64,000 nt of DNA, taken from NCBI GenBank assembly GCA_013360215.1, contig JABWCP010000012.1:1-64000 (forward strand). The letters are read 5' to 3'. Below are positions 25,311 to 34,735 of this stretch, one piece after another. The translations under genes were made by a program, and so were the position numbers. The notes beneath the pieces are model-generated. The model had not been told where the DNA came from and made no database searches. It was given only the letters and a program-made list of their open reading frames with translations. The stretch comes from a bacterium (GTDB lineage Bacteria; CLD3; SB21). Numbering within the stretch: the first letter of the stretch is position 1; each line of letters starts with the position of its first letter.

Positions 25311-26753
25311 ATGGAACATCTCCGCGAAAGTATTGAAAATATCATGTACCTCATCGGTGCCGTACTTTTTATTTTCGGCATCAAAATGCTCGGTTCACCG
25401 AAGACGGCACGTAAAGGTAATTTTTATTCAGCGGTCGGTATGCTGATCGCTATCGTTGTTACGTTATTTGACAAACACATTCTCACATACGAATGGATTA
25501 TCGTAGGCGTTTTGGCCGGATCTTTAGTCGGCGCTGTATTAGCCGTTAAAGTGGAAATGACTTCCATGCCGCAGATGGTCGGTTTGCTCAACGGATTCGG
25601 CGGCGGTGCATCGACCCTGGTGGCCTTGGCGGAATATTACCGCGGTATGGCGACCTATCAAACTGCGCTTCAGTCCAATCCGTCATTGACGCTTCTTGAG
25701 CATATGCCGTATCAAACCACTGTTTCAATAGTGCTCGGTATTCTTGTCGGCGCGGTTACATTCAACGGTTCACTCGTCGCGTACGCCAAACTTCAGGGTT
25801 TGATTTCCGGTAATAGTATCCGTTATCCTATGCAGCATCCGCTCAACGCGCTGATGATCGTTGTTACGTTGGTCATTGGTGCCTTAGGCGTTATGGACTT
25901 GAACAACCAATGGTACTTTTTAACGGTCACTATACTCGGGCTTATTCTCGGTATCACGCTTGTGATTCCCATCGGCGGTGCCGACATGCCGGTAGTTATC
26001 TCGTTGCTCAATTCCTACTCCGGTATTGCCGCGGCGATTACGGGATTTGTGATCAACAATAATATGTTGATCATCACCGGCGCATTGGTTGGCGCTTCGG
26101 GTATCATCCTTACGGACATTATGTGCAAAGGCATGAATCGTTCGCTGATGAATGTGCTCCTCGGCGGCTGGGGTACGGCGCCGGCTGTCGAAGCCTCGAA
26201 AGATAAAAAACAAGTAGTCGTCAAATCGGTGGATGTCGAGGAAGCCGCTATGCTGTTTGATGCCGCGCGTCTTGTGATCGTCGTTCCGGGTTACGGTATG
26301 GCCGTCGCACAAGCACAGCATGCTGTTCGTGAACTGATGAATGTACTCGAGAAAAAAGGATGCGCCGTTAAGTTCGCTATTCACCCGGTCGCCGGTCGTA
26401 TGCCCGGTCACATGAATGTGCTCTTGGCAGAATCCAATGTGCCCTACGAACACATGTACGCTCTTGAAGAAATCAATGATGACTTCCGCAATGCCGATAT
26501 CGCACTCATCATCGGTGCCAATGACGTCGTCAATCCGGCCGCACGCCATGACCAGTCCAGCCCGATTTATGGTATGCCTATTCTTAATGCGGATTACGCT
26601 AAAACCGTAATTATCAACAAACGCTCCATGGCGGCCGGTTATGCCGGTATTGATAACGAACTCTTCGGATTCCCCAATGCGTTGATGTACTTTGGTGACG
26701 CGAAAGATGCCGTTTCCAAACTCACCAACGAACTGAAGAGCATGAATAATTAG
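25311..26753 (+). CDS. pntB: NAD(P) transhydrogenase subunit beta
   Basis: The 480-residue beta subunit: about nine membrane helices in the first 270 residues, then the soluble NADP(H)-binding domain III. The latter shows VIVPGYGMAVAQAQHAV (Rossmann loop), HPVAGRMPGHMNVLLAE, IGANDVVNPAA and NKRSMAAGYAGIDN, the NADP-contacting signatures. Domains I and III face each other across the membrane unit to exchange hydride. A strong terminator starts 31 bases after the stop. Confidence 0.97.
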   Translation: MEHLRESIENIMYLIGAVLFIFGIKMLGSPKTARKGNFYSAVGMLIAIVVTLFDKHILTYEWIIVGVLAGSLVGAVLAVKVEMTSMPQMVGLLNGFGGGASTLVALAEYYRGMATYQTALQSNPSLTLLEHMPYQTTVSIVLGILVGAVTFNGSLVAYAKLQGLISGNSIRYPMQHPLNALMIVVTLVIGALGVMDLNNQWYFLTVTILGLILGITLVIPIGGADMPVVISLLNSYSGIAAAITGFVINNNMLIITGALVGASGIILTDIMCKGMNRSLMNVLLGGWGTAPAVEASKDKKQVVVKSVDVEEAAMLFDAARLVIVVPGYGMAVAQAQHAVRELMNVLEKKGCAVKFAIHPVAGRMPGHMNVLLAESNVPYEHMYALEEINDDFRNADIALIIGANDVVNPAARHDQSSPIYGMPILNADYAKTVIINKRSMAAGYAGIDNELFGFPNALMYFGDAKDAVSKLTNELKSMNN

Positions 26754-26783
26754 AACCCCCCTTCGTTTGATAGACGGTTACAC

Positions 26784-26826
26784 ACAATCGCCATGATCAC
26801 AAATGTTCATGGCGATTGTCCTTTTT
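26784..26826 (+). terminator. intrinsic terminator of pntAA-pntAB-pntB
   Basis: A perfect 13-bp stem ACAATCGCCATGA (26784-26796) / TCATGGCGATTGT (26807-26819), then CCTTTTT. An ATG inside the stem (26793) is the apparent start of the longest downstream frame, which argues against that start. Confidence 0.93.
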
Positions 26827-26843
26827 ATCCTTTATCTTTTTTT

Positions 26844-28496
26844 ATGAAGCGTTTTACTATCGTACGTTATCAACGCATCGTGTATTGTACAGGTCTGTAT
26901 TTGGCCATTTTCATTTGGTTAGGATCAGCACCATCCGTCATCGCGCAGCGTTCATTTAAAATGCCAAATGAAACCGGTGCAATTGCACAAGAGCGCCCTT
27001 CCGGTAATTCGATCGGTGTTATTACCACAACCGGCGATACAGTTTTTATCGCTGCAGGAAGCAATCTCAATATCACCACAAATGCGGGTGCGGCATGGAA
27101 CATCATCGGACGCTCTGACGGATTATACAAGGGTTCGCCTGTCGCCATCACGCATCATAAATCCGTTTTGTATGTAACGACGGCTTACGATTCGTCCCTC
27201 GCCATTGAACCAACCTACGGTGTCAGTGGCGGTATTTCCATTTCCAAAGATTTCGGCAACACGTGGTCGCATATTGCGCAACCCACTGACACCGGCACCA
27301 TTCGGGGCCCCGTCGTACGCACGGATGCACGTACATCGCAGCCGATCGTTCTTAATTTGGTACGTGATGTGATGCGACGGCAAACGGGTTTCCTTACCGA
27401 TTCGATCTACGTCGTTACGATCAAGTCGGCGATAGATAATATCACGTTTGATATCGCTGTCAACGACAGTTCGATTTGGCTGGCCGCATTTGCCGGCGGA
27501 CTCCGTCGCGCACGTATCGCCTTGGACGGCACGATCGGATATTTCACGCCAATGCCATTGCCGCCCGACTCGCTGCTTGAAATTAAAGCCGACCGCGATT
27601 ATGATTTTTCGATCGACCCTTTAGAGCATTACAATCATCGCGTTTTTTCGGTGATCAGCGCACGCGATGGCATATGGTGCGGTTCGGCCGGCGGTATCAA
27701 TTTTTCGTCCGATTTCGGTCAAACATGGAAACGCTATACGTCCGATCAACACCATATCAGCGGTAATTTTGTCACCGCCTTAGCTGAACAATTTTATACC
27801 GAATCCGGTTCGCTGCATCGGGTTATTTGGGCAGGGACCAACCGCGCCCTGAGTTCGGCCGAAGAATCCGGCGTTTCTTTTACTACCGATTCGGGTGCGA
27901 CATGGCAAACTTCGCTTCGCGGTTATTTTGTCAATAACATTACTTTTGACGGAAAAACAGTGTACGTTGCTACGTCGGACGGTCTTTTTCGCTCGTCGAA
28001 CCTCGGCCAAAGTTGGGAACGTTTTATTACCATTATAGATCAAACAAGCGGCGATCGTATTTTTACGAGCGAATTTACAACCATCGGTGTCACTCCTAAA
28101 TCCGGAACGCATACTATCTTTGCAGGAACCTATGATGGTTTGGGCATTTCTACTGATGATGGCGTGACGTGGACCATACCGCGTGCGTATGCCAAGCCCG
28201 GGCAAAAAGGAAATCCATCTTCATACGCATATCCTAACCCTTTCTCTCCGAAGTATGGCATCACACGATTCCAATTTGACAAAGACGACCTTTCATCCGA
28301 CGATCGTGTCACGTTATCCATCTATGATTTTTCTATGACACCGGTCGTCACACTTGTCAAAAACGCACCGATTGATCAAACCATTTTCTGGAATGGCAGG
28401 AACCAAAAAGATCAACGCGTTGCCAATGGTACGTATATTTATATTATCGAAGCGGGGAAAAAGAAGTTTCACGGCAAAGTAACGGTGAGAAAATGA
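26844..28496 (+). CDS. secreted BNR/sialidase-like repeat protein with FlgD-like C-terminal domain
   Basis: About 550 residues from the ATG at 26844; the longer frame begins inside the pnt terminator and is rejected. A long N-terminal hydrophobic segment ending SVIAQ is a signal peptide. The body has repeated photosystem-stability/BNR-type blades (SKDFGNTWSHI, SSDFGQTWKRY, TTDSGATWQTS, SSNLGQSWERF, STDDGVTWT), suggesting a seven-bladed propeller. The C-terminal 90 residues (YPNPFSPKYGITRFQF ... IFWNGRNQKDQRVANGTYIYII) form a FlgD-like Ig domain, used in FCB bacteria as a secretion/sorting region. The PorV-like gene overlaps its end by four bases. Ligand or enzyme activity is unknown. Confidence 0.78.
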   Translation: MKRFTIVRYQRIVYCTGLYLAIFIWLGSAPSVIAQRSFKMPNETGAIAQERPSGNSIGVITTTGDTVFIAAGSNLNITTNAGAAWNIIGRSDGLYKGSPVAITHHKSVLYVTTAYDSSLAIEPTYGVSGGISISKDFGNTWSHIAQPTDTGTIRGPVVRTDARTSQPIVLNLVRDVMRRQTGFLTDSIYVVTIKSAIDNITFDIAVNDSSIWLAAFAGGLRRARIALDGTIGYFTPMPLPPDSLLEIKADRDYDFSIDPLEHYNHRVFSVISARDGIWCGSAGGINFSSDFGQTWKRYTSDQHHISGNFVTALAEQFYTESGSLHRVIWAGTNRALSSAEESGVSFTTDSGATWQTSLRGYFVNNITFDGKTVYVATSDGLFRSSNLGQSWERFITIIDQTSGDRIFTSEFTTIGVTPKSGTHTIFAGTYDGLGISTDDGVTWTIPRAYAKPGQKGNPSSYAYPNPFSPKYGITRFQFDKDDLSSDDRVTLSIYDFSMTPVVTLVKNAPIDQTIFWNGRNQKDQRVANGTYIYIIEAGKKKFHGKVTVRK

Positions 28497-29467
28497 TCAT
28501 ACTGCGGCGCTATTTATATATTCCCACAAGTTATTTGATTTGGATGCAATGGATGGTTTTCAGCATTACAACCGCCGCGGCTTTGTATGCCGGAGATAAT
28601 GGTGGACGCGCAGGGTCCTTCCTTCGCCTGGGATTAGGTCCGCGTGCACGCGCTATGGGTGATGCGTACACGGCATTAGCTGATAATGTGTACGCCCCAT
28701 ACTACAATCCCGCAGGACTGCCTCTGATTGTTCAGCCGGAGGTTGCTGTTTCAACTGGTATTTTGAGTTTTGATCGCCAATTCACTTCTGCAGGATTTGC
28801 CAAGTTTCTTCCGCCCAAAGCAGGATTTGGGATTAACGTACTGCGCAGCGGTTTCGGCGAAAGCGATGTACGCGATGCCGATGGCAACGCTACCGGCGAA
28901 CACATCGAGGATACACAGTACACCGTGATGTTCGGGTTCGCATTACGTTTCAGTGAAAAATTTTCAGCCGGTATCGCACCGCAATGGATTCACTCCCGGA
29001 TTTACGATGTGACCGCTTCGTCCGTCGGATTAAATGTCGGAGCTTTGTATCAATATTCTCCGGTTTGGTCGTTCGGTATTTCACTCAAAAATCTTTTACA
29101 AAAACTTCAATACTCCCGCAATGCAACCGGGCTCGGCGATGAAACCACGGTGGACAAGCTTCCGGCAACATTACGACTCGGCGTCGCACATCATCATTCG
29201 CTCAACGAAAATTTCTCGTTGGTCGCATCCTATGATCTGGAAAAAACATCCGGTTACACATTGGCGCATCACTTTGGAGCTGAGATCGGCTGGCAAAACA
29301 AATTTTTCTTACGCACAGGCTTGGATCAATACGATTGGACGGCGGGATTGGGAATCCCGTTTGATACGTTTGGGGAAAAACTCATCGTGGATTACACTGT
29401 TATATTGGACGGGCGCAACGGCATTAGTACCGTATCGCACGACATGGGGCTCTACGTCAGATTTTGA
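28493..29467 (+). CDS. PorV/PorQ-like (UPF0164) outer-membrane beta-barrel protein
   Basis: A 324-residue outer-membrane protein. After the signal region comes the hallmark FLRLGLGPRARAMGDAYTALADNVYAPYYNPAGLP of PorV/PorQ and related families (listed here in pieces: LGLGPRARAMGDAYTA then NVYAPYYNPAGL, residues about 45-75), followed by alternating barrel-like strands and a terminal aromatic residue (YVRF). PorV-type proteins shuttle or anchor type IX secretion cargo; others of the family have unknown roles. The four-base overlap with the BNR protein gene implies co-translation, so it is likely the partner for export or surface anchoring of that protein. Confidence 0.8.
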   Translation: MIILRRYLYIPTSYLIWMQWMVFSITTAAALYAGDNGGRAGSFLRLGLGPRARAMGDAYTALADNVYAPYYNPAGLPLIVQPEVAVSTGILSFDRQFTSAGFAKFLPPKAGFGINVLRSGFGESDVRDADGNATGEHIEDTQYTVMFGFALRFSEKFSAGIAPQWIHSRIYDVTASSVGLNVGALYQYSPVWSFGISLKNLLQKLQYSRNATGLGDETTVDKLPATLRLGVAHHHSLNENFSLVASYDLEKTSGYTLAHHFGAEIGWQNKFFLRTGLDQYDWTAGLGIPFDTFGEKLIVDYTVILDGRNGISTVSHDMGLYVRF

Positions 29468-29559
29468 ATCTCTGCGTTTGTCCGGCAACGATTTCGATTC
29501 TGAAAATTAAAATCAACACACAAACGGTGAGAAGCCGACGTAACGTACGAACTGATTTT

Positions 29560-32364
29560 TTATAATGCTTTTATCACAACGACCGTCTCGTCATCGTGCT
29601 GCATGGCTTCACCGGTAAACGAATGCACATCATCAATGATCCGATGCACCAACATCTCCGCTGAGGAATCCGGTTTTTCATCAATTAGTTTCAATAACCG
29701 CTCTTCACCGTATTCATGACGATGAATATTGTGCGCTTCGATCACGCCATCCGTTACAAAAACAAAGACATCCCCTGGTGCATAAGCGAATTCTTTCTCT
29801 TCCAGATTTTCCTCAAATGTCCCGTCATCGGTTATGCCCAATCCTACTCCTAGCGGCGTAATAAGCTCCACCTTGCGTTGGGATGCATTGTAACAATACA
29901 ACGGTAAGTGCCCTGCACGTGCGAGACGAATTTTTTTCTCTTCCAATAGAAACGTTGCACCGATCGAAGTGACAAATGATTTTTTCTCCAGATCACGACA
30001 TAAAATACGATTGGAACGAATAAACAATTCGCGCGGTGTCAGATCAAAGCTGTTGAGCGAATGAATAATACCCTGCACCTTGGACATATATAACGCCGCT
30101 GACGTGCCTTTGCCGCTCACATCGCCTACGATAACAGTAAACTTATCCGGTTTACCGTTGAGATAATCGAAATAATCACCGCCCACCTCGAGCGCCGGTA
30201 CCGAGCGCCCTGCGATTTCCAAACCTCTCACGTTCGGTGTTTTTTGAGGCAATGACTCCAACTGAATGCGACGGGCGATATTCAGCTCATGCTTCAAACG
30301 ATCTTGCTCGGCAAGATTCTCATACAAAAAGGCATTCTCGATCGCAACCGAAGCTTGTTTGGCGACCGTCGTCAAAAACATAAGATCATCATGATCAAAC
30401 GGCGATTCCGACATGCGTTCCCCGACGATAATCGCGCCGACAGTGTGCTCTTTTGAGCGAATCGGTATCACAAAACGAAAACCGCATTGGCGCAATTCGT
30501 TGCGCAGCGGTCCCGGTAAATTATCCACATTGATCGTAGCTGTTGACGTATTGGCACGCACAGCCGCCATAAGAGGTTGATCCGACTTCGAGCATAACGC
30601 CTGCCACGCGCCGGATTCATACCCATATACTTCACTGCAACACAACGATTTTTCATCCCGATAAAAAACGACGCCGGCCATTTTGAGATGCATGAGCGAA
30701 GCTAATTTTTCAACCATTCCGCGCGCCAAATCATTCATATTAAGATTGGTCGCCATCACCTCCGCAAGCTCTGCCGCCGCACGCCGGTAGTCGTGATGGG
30801 ATCGGTGAAATTTATAATCGATCCAACGTTGGCCCCATGATCGCAGGCGTACCCAAACAAACGTCATCAAAACAGCTAATAGTATCAGAACGACTTTAAG
30901 AATTTGCATGCGTTCATCCGCACTTACAGGTACATCCGTAATTTCGACAGAAGATTCCGTAAAACGGATATTAGGCAAATCCATATTCGAAGTGACCGCT
31001 ATGACAATCAATTGTACAGCGCCGTACACCACGGTTAAATTCCAAACCAGCGATGCGATTACATATTGCACATTACGACGCACACGGAAGTTTAGCTCCA
31101 TCAAGTGGTATCGTGCGATCGTATAAAGATGCGCGAGAGGGATCAGCGCAAAGAAGAATCCGGCATAACCGAAAAGGTAACCACGTCCTGAATTACCGTC
31201 ACTGAAAAATGTCAGTACATAACCCAAAACAGCGCATGCGAAAGCAATCCAACCGCTCAGACGCGAAACCGAACGATATGAGGATGAAAAATACGACTTG
31301 TAACGCAATCGGATAAATATATAATACACCATCATCGCAATACCGCTTACAAACGCGGCAAACGCTTGTTGGTAAACTACAATTCCGATAAACGTTATCG
31401 CCGATATGCCATAGGGTACGATGGCTACCCATTTTTTCTGAATTAATTCCTGAACGGAAAACGGAAAATATAATCGGCTGTGCATCAGCATGGCCATACC
31501 AAGTACGAGGCTCCACCATCGCACATTGGTCACAAATACTCCGAATGGTGTAGTACTCAAGGATCCCCGCTCACCTAAAAGCGACAACATCATTCCGATA
31601 AGAAAAAAAGCCATTCCCAAAAGCACTGCCGCTGTGGTATCCGCGCGTTTGTAAACCAAAAATGATCCTACTAATATATACACGAGACCGGCGCCATAAA
31701 TCACCAACAGAAAAAATGGTATGCCAAACTTGGCCAGCGTAACATCCAAGGTAATGATTTGGTTGTCGCGCAAAATATCGTAAGCAATGGTCTTACCGAT
31801 TTGTCCGGATGACAGAATTCGATCCGCTTCGATCGCCGATTTGAATGTTCGCCCGTTGATACGAACAATCAAATCACCGACCAACATGCCCGCGCGATCG
31901 GAAGCGCCGTTGTGGGCCACTTCACGCACATGCGCCGTAAAAGGAATTTCATGATAAAAACTATCCGGGGCATCTTTCCGGATAAAATTGGCCACGAACA
32001 TCTTGGATGCTTTGGAGCGAAAAACAATGGCGTTGATTTTTTCTTCAGATCCGACGCGTTTCAAAAATCGGGCTATGGAATCCTGATCTTTCCAAAAGAT
32101 ACCGCCGACGGATACGAGCAAGTCGCCTGCATATACGGAATCGCGAATAAATACACCTGTCGTATCGCGTTTTTGATAATAACTGATATCGGCCGGAAAA
32201 CTGCGAAAGATGTATAGCTGAGACGGTGCATCATCAAAAATATTTTCATCTGTCGGAGAAGCGGCAAAACGATAAAAATTGACAACGACTAAGACTACGG
32301 CAGCGATCATAAAGGCTGTCAGAAAAATGCGCCGAAATAGGAGGTGTGTGGGCTTCATGGTCAT
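29560..32364 (-). CDS. membrane PDZ-7TM-GAF-SpoIIE (PP2C-type) phosphatase
   Basis: A 934-residue signalling protein. Order: N-terminal membrane anchor (about 12-30), an extracytoplasmic region with a second-half PDZ domain (VREVAHNGASDRAGMLVGDLIVRINGR, about 145-170), a cluster of about seven to eight membrane helices (210-510), a coiled segment, a GAF domain (about 540-680) and a C-terminal SpoIIE phosphatase. The phosphatase keeps its metal-binding aspartates in ALEVGGDYFDY, VIVGDVSGKGTSAALYMS, FVFVTDGVIEA and MQHDDETVVVI. Such enzymes usually dephosphorylate anti-sigma-factor antagonists in partner switching, but no STAS or anti-sigma gene is nearby. Transcribed alone. Confidence 0.85.
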   Translation of the reverse strand: MTMKPTHLLFRRIFLTAFMIAAVVLVVVNFYRFAASPTDENIFDDAPSQLYIFRSFPADISYYQKRDTTGVFIRDSVYAGDLLVSVGGIFWKDQDSIARFLKRVGSEEKINAIVFRSKASKMFVANFIRKDAPDSFYHEIPFTAHVREVAHNGASDRAGMLVGDLIVRINGRTFKSAIEADRILSSGQIGKTIAYDILRDNQIITLDVTLAKFGIPFFLLVIYGAGLVYILVGSFLVYKRADTTAAVLLGMAFFLIGMMLSLLGERGSLSTTPFGVFVTNVRWWSLVLGMAMLMHSRLYFPFSVQELIQKKWVAIVPYGISAITFIGIVVYQQAFAAFVSGIAMMVYYIFIRLRYKSYFSSSYRSVSRLSGWIAFACAVLGYVLTFFSDGNSGRGYLFGYAGFFFALIPLAHLYTIARYHLMELNFRVRRNVQYVIASLVWNLTVVYGAVQLIVIAVTSNMDLPNIRFTESSVEITDVPVSADERMQILKVVLILLAVLMTFVWVRLRSWGQRWIDYKFHRSHHDYRRAAAELAEVMATNLNMNDLARGMVEKLASLMHLKMAGVVFYRDEKSLCCSEVYGYESGAWQALCSKSDQPLMAAVRANTSTATINVDNLPGPLRNELRQCGFRFVIPIRSKEHTVGAIIVGERMSESPFDHDDLMFLTTVAKQASVAIENAFLYENLAEQDRLKHELNIARRIQLESLPQKTPNVRGLEIAGRSVPALEVGGDYFDYLNGKPDKFTVIVGDVSGKGTSAALYMSKVQGIIHSLNSFDLTPRELFIRSNRILCRDLEKKSFVTSIGATFLLEEKKIRLARAGHLPLYCYNASQRKVELITPLGVGLGITDDGTFEENLEEKEFAYAPGDVFVFVTDGVIEAHNIHRHEYGEERLLKLIDEKPDSSAEMLVHRIIDDVHSFTGEAMQHDDETVVVIKAL

Positions 32365-32531
32365 AACTTATGGCTTAGAACGCAATGCTGCAAGCTTCAA
32401 AAAATACTCTAACAAAGGTTACGCGCTATGATAAAAAAAGATTCACTATTTATATGCGCATCCGGTTCATGCCCACTGGAATACGTTCCGATTACCGCCG
32501 CGCAGAACATACTGATACATTACAATTCATT

Positions 32532-33371
32532 CTATCGTATCACATGCATTCCCGATAGCGTCAAAATCAATATGCCGAGAACGATACGATAAACGATAAA
32601 AATCGTCGTCGAACGTGTCTGTAGCCATTTGATCAGAAAAGCAATGGAAGCATATCCGACGATACCGGCGACAAGCGTGGCTACGAAAAGATGAATCAAC
32701 CCTTCGTCACCGAGACCGTATTTAATAAGGTCTTTTAGTTCGAAAAGCCCGCTGGCTAGCACGGCAGGGATCGAAAGTAGAAACGAAAATCGTGCGGCGC
32801 TTTCACGCGTCAAACCTAGAAATAATCCGGCCGTGATCGTCACTCCCGAACGCGATGCGCCCGGTATCAATGCAACAGCCTGCGCAAGCCCGATGATCTG
32901 GGTATCTTTAAAATCCATGTCGGTAATACTACGACGATGCTTGGCCACCACCTCCGCCAATGCTAAGATCACAGCCAGTCCGATCAGACTCCATCCTATG
33001 ATGGTGAGGCTGCGAAAATCGGTTTCAATCGTATCTTTGAAAATAATTCCCAGTATTCCGAGCGGCAAGGTTCCAAGTGCAATAAACCAAGCCATTCGTA
33101 CGTCCTGTCGTAACTCGGCATCCCATTGCGCTTTCTGACTCCATCGTGTCACAGAAAAAAAAGCCGCTTTGATAAGGCGGATAATATCGTTTCTAAAAAA
33201 GATAAGCACCGCCATCAGCGTCCCAAGCTGTGTCACCGCCGTCACGGCGGCGCCGGGATCTGACCAACCCAAAAGCGCCGGCACGATGCGAACATGCGCC
33301 GTACTGCTGATCGGCAAAAATTCAGTAAGTCCTTGTATGATACCGATCACTATCGCTTGAAAAAAATCCAT
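32532..33371 (-). CDS. uppP: undecaprenyl-diphosphatase
   Basis: A 279-residue polytopic membrane enzyme that recycles undecaprenyl pyrophosphate for peptidoglycan and other polymers; it confers bacitracin tolerance when overexpressed. The two signature loops are present: IIQGLTEFLPISSTAH (Glu17 and the following Ser/His) and ALIPGASRSGVTI with the catalytic arginine. About eight helices follow. AGGA precedes the ATG. Its promoter must lie in the 80 bases beyond 33371, which also hold the terminator of the mglA-type gene. Confidence 0.95.
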   Translation of the reverse strand: MDFFQAIVIGIIQGLTEFLPISSTAHVRIVPALLGWSDPGAAVTAVTQLGTLMAVLIFFRNDIIRLIKAAFFSVTRWSQKAQWDAELRQDVRMAWFIALGTLPLGILGIIFKDTIETDFRSLTIIGWSLIGLAVILALAEVVAKHRRSITDMDFKDTQIIGLAQAVALIPGASRSGVTITAGLFLGLTRESAARFSFLLSIPAVLASGLFELKDLIKYGLGDEGLIHLFVATLVAGIVGYASIAFLIKWLQTRSTTIFIVYRIVLGILILTLSGMHVIR

Positions 33372-33399
33372 ACGTTTCCTGAAGTTTAAAGTAACAATA

Positions 33400-33433
33400 A
33401 AAAAGCCCTACACCAATGATGTAGGGCTTTTTT
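33400..33433 (-). terminator. intrinsic terminator of the MglA cluster (bidirectional form)
   Basis: A 13-bp perfect stem AAAAAGCCCTACA / TGTAGGGCTTTTT with a 7-base loop and flanking A and T tracts. It ends the leftward seven-gene cluster just before uppP. Confidence 0.93.
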
Positions 33434-33449
33434 CCGCATATCAGAAAAA

Positions 33450-34034
33450 TTATAATTGTGTTTGAACGTTGGCAATCACTTTATTGATGATCGCTTTGAG
33501 TGTGTCAAAAACACCGACACCTTTGATACCGACGGCTTCATAATAAGGTACATTAAAATAATTGAGGCGTTTTTGAAGATTTTCTACTGTATCAACATCC
33601 GGAAGATCGCGCTTATTGTACTGGATCACCCAAGGAAACGAGTCCAGCGAGTGGCCGTCTTCACGCAGATTGTTTTCCAGATCAAGCAAGGTTTCAATAT
33701 TGCCGTCCATACGATGCTTTTGTGAATCGGCAACGAAAACGATACCGTCCACGCCGTTGAGAATAACTTTACGGCTGGAGGCGTAATAAACCTGACCGGG
33801 AACGGTGTATAAATTAAATTTCGGTTTTTTACCTTTGATACGACCGACTTCAAGTTGTAAAAAGTCGAAAAATATCGTACGATCTTCTTTGGTTTTAAGC
33901 GATACGAGTTCGCCGGCCAGCGAGGGATCCATTTTGGAATGGATGTATTCCAAATTGGTCGTCTTGCCGCTCATACCGGGGCCGTAGTACACTATCTTCA
34001 GATTGATCTCTTGTAATGCCCAGTTGATAAACAT
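33450..34034 (-). CDS. mglA: MglA-type small Ras-like GTPase
   Basis: A 194-residue GTPase of the MglA family, which controls cell polarity and motility in Myxococcus and has varied roles elsewhere. The P-loop is GPGMSGKTT (residues 18-26), the switch-I region contains KEDRTIFFDF, the switch-II is TVPGQ (77-81), and the base-recognition motif is NKRD (139-142). Arg52/Thr53 correspond to the intrinsic catalytic finger of MglA. GAGAGGA precedes the ATG. The roadblock partner gene lies 50 bases upstream, matching the mglBA order, within a larger signalling cluster. Confidence 0.92.
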   Translation of the reverse strand: MFINWALQEINLKIVYYGPGMSGKTTNLEYIHSKMDPSLAGELVSLKTKEDRTIFFDFLQLEVGRIKGKKPKFNLYTVPGQVYYASSRKVILNGVDGIVFVADSQKHRMDGNIETLLDLENNLREDGHSLDSFPWVIQYNKRDLPDVDTVENLQKRLNYFNVPYYEAVGIKGVGVFDTLKAIINKVIANVQTQL

Positions 34035-34084
34035 TCGTATCCTCTCTAAGGTTTTATGGTTGAATCAGCAGACCGGATAATCCG

Positions 34085-34600
34085 TTATTTAAACGATTCG
34101 TCGAGTGCATCCCCGAGGAGCGAACCGAATTCGGAGTCAATCAGGTCTTTTGCGGAATCATCGCTGGAATTGGAAGAATCTTCAAAAATTTCAATCAGAT
34201 TCTGGATGGCTTTTTTCGTGTAAATACGAATGAGGCCGAGCGTTACGCTGGTATCAAACACGACGACGAGGAAAAAATTGTCGCCGACATTGGAAAGATA
34301 AACATTGCGTTTTTCACCCTCGTGAAAAAGCAATTTGAACTTAGCGTCTTCGCCGACAAGTTTGGCCATTTCCGCCGTCGCTGCAAAATCCGATGCAGCT
34401 AACGCCGAAAGCACTGTCGTGTTCATTTTGTCCGTATTGCCGCGCTGGCTGATGAGCTGGCCGCTCATATCCGCAAAAAGAATCGCCGAAGCTTTCGTTT
34501 TCGACGCCAGCTCAGACAAAACTTTGGTAACGCCCTCAAATTGTTTCCCGTTGAGAATAATTTGCTTGCTACCGTCTTTCAATTTTTTCGTCTGCAACAT
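34085..34600 (-). CDS. roadblock/LC7 protein, MglB-like
   Basis: A 171-residue protein with a roadblock/LC7 fold (about residues 20-135): FEGVTKVLSELASKTKASAILFADMSG then SALAASDFAATAEMAKLVG and FFLVVVFDTSVTLGLIRIY. MglB is the GTPase-activating partner of MglA and belongs to this fold, and position immediately before the mglA-type gene supports that role. The acidic Ser/Asp-rich C-terminal tail (SSNSSDDSAKDLIDSEF) is reminiscent of the tail of MglB. AAGGG precedes the start. A 135-base gap separates it from the HAMP gene. Confidence 0.85.
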   Translation of the reverse strand: MLQTKKLKDGSKQIILNGKQFEGVTKVLSELASKTKASAILFADMSGQLISQRGNTDKMNTTVLSALAASDFAATAEMAKLVGEDAKFKLLFHEGEKRNVYLSNVGDNFFLVVVFDTSVTLGLIRIYTKKAIQNLIEIFEDSSNSSDDSAKDLIDSEFGSLLGDALDESFK

Positions 34601-34735
34601 AGCGGTTACCCTTTGCTCTGGTTATGGTAATCTTAAAAGAATAATCAAAATTGGATCTTGATAAGCGGACGTGCATCGCATTACGGATTAACAACCGTAA
34701 CCTATGGAATTTTCGTCCTTTAGTCAAATAATTTT

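Noticed and set aside
25920-26549. 209-residue minus-strand frame opposite pntB
   Set aside because: pntB is unmistakable on the plus strand; the antisense product is His-rich, of low complexity, and without a ribosome-binding site of note.
26793-26843. N-terminal extension of the BNR protein
   Set aside because: The start codon sits in the pntB terminator stem and the extra residues precede a normal signal peptide.
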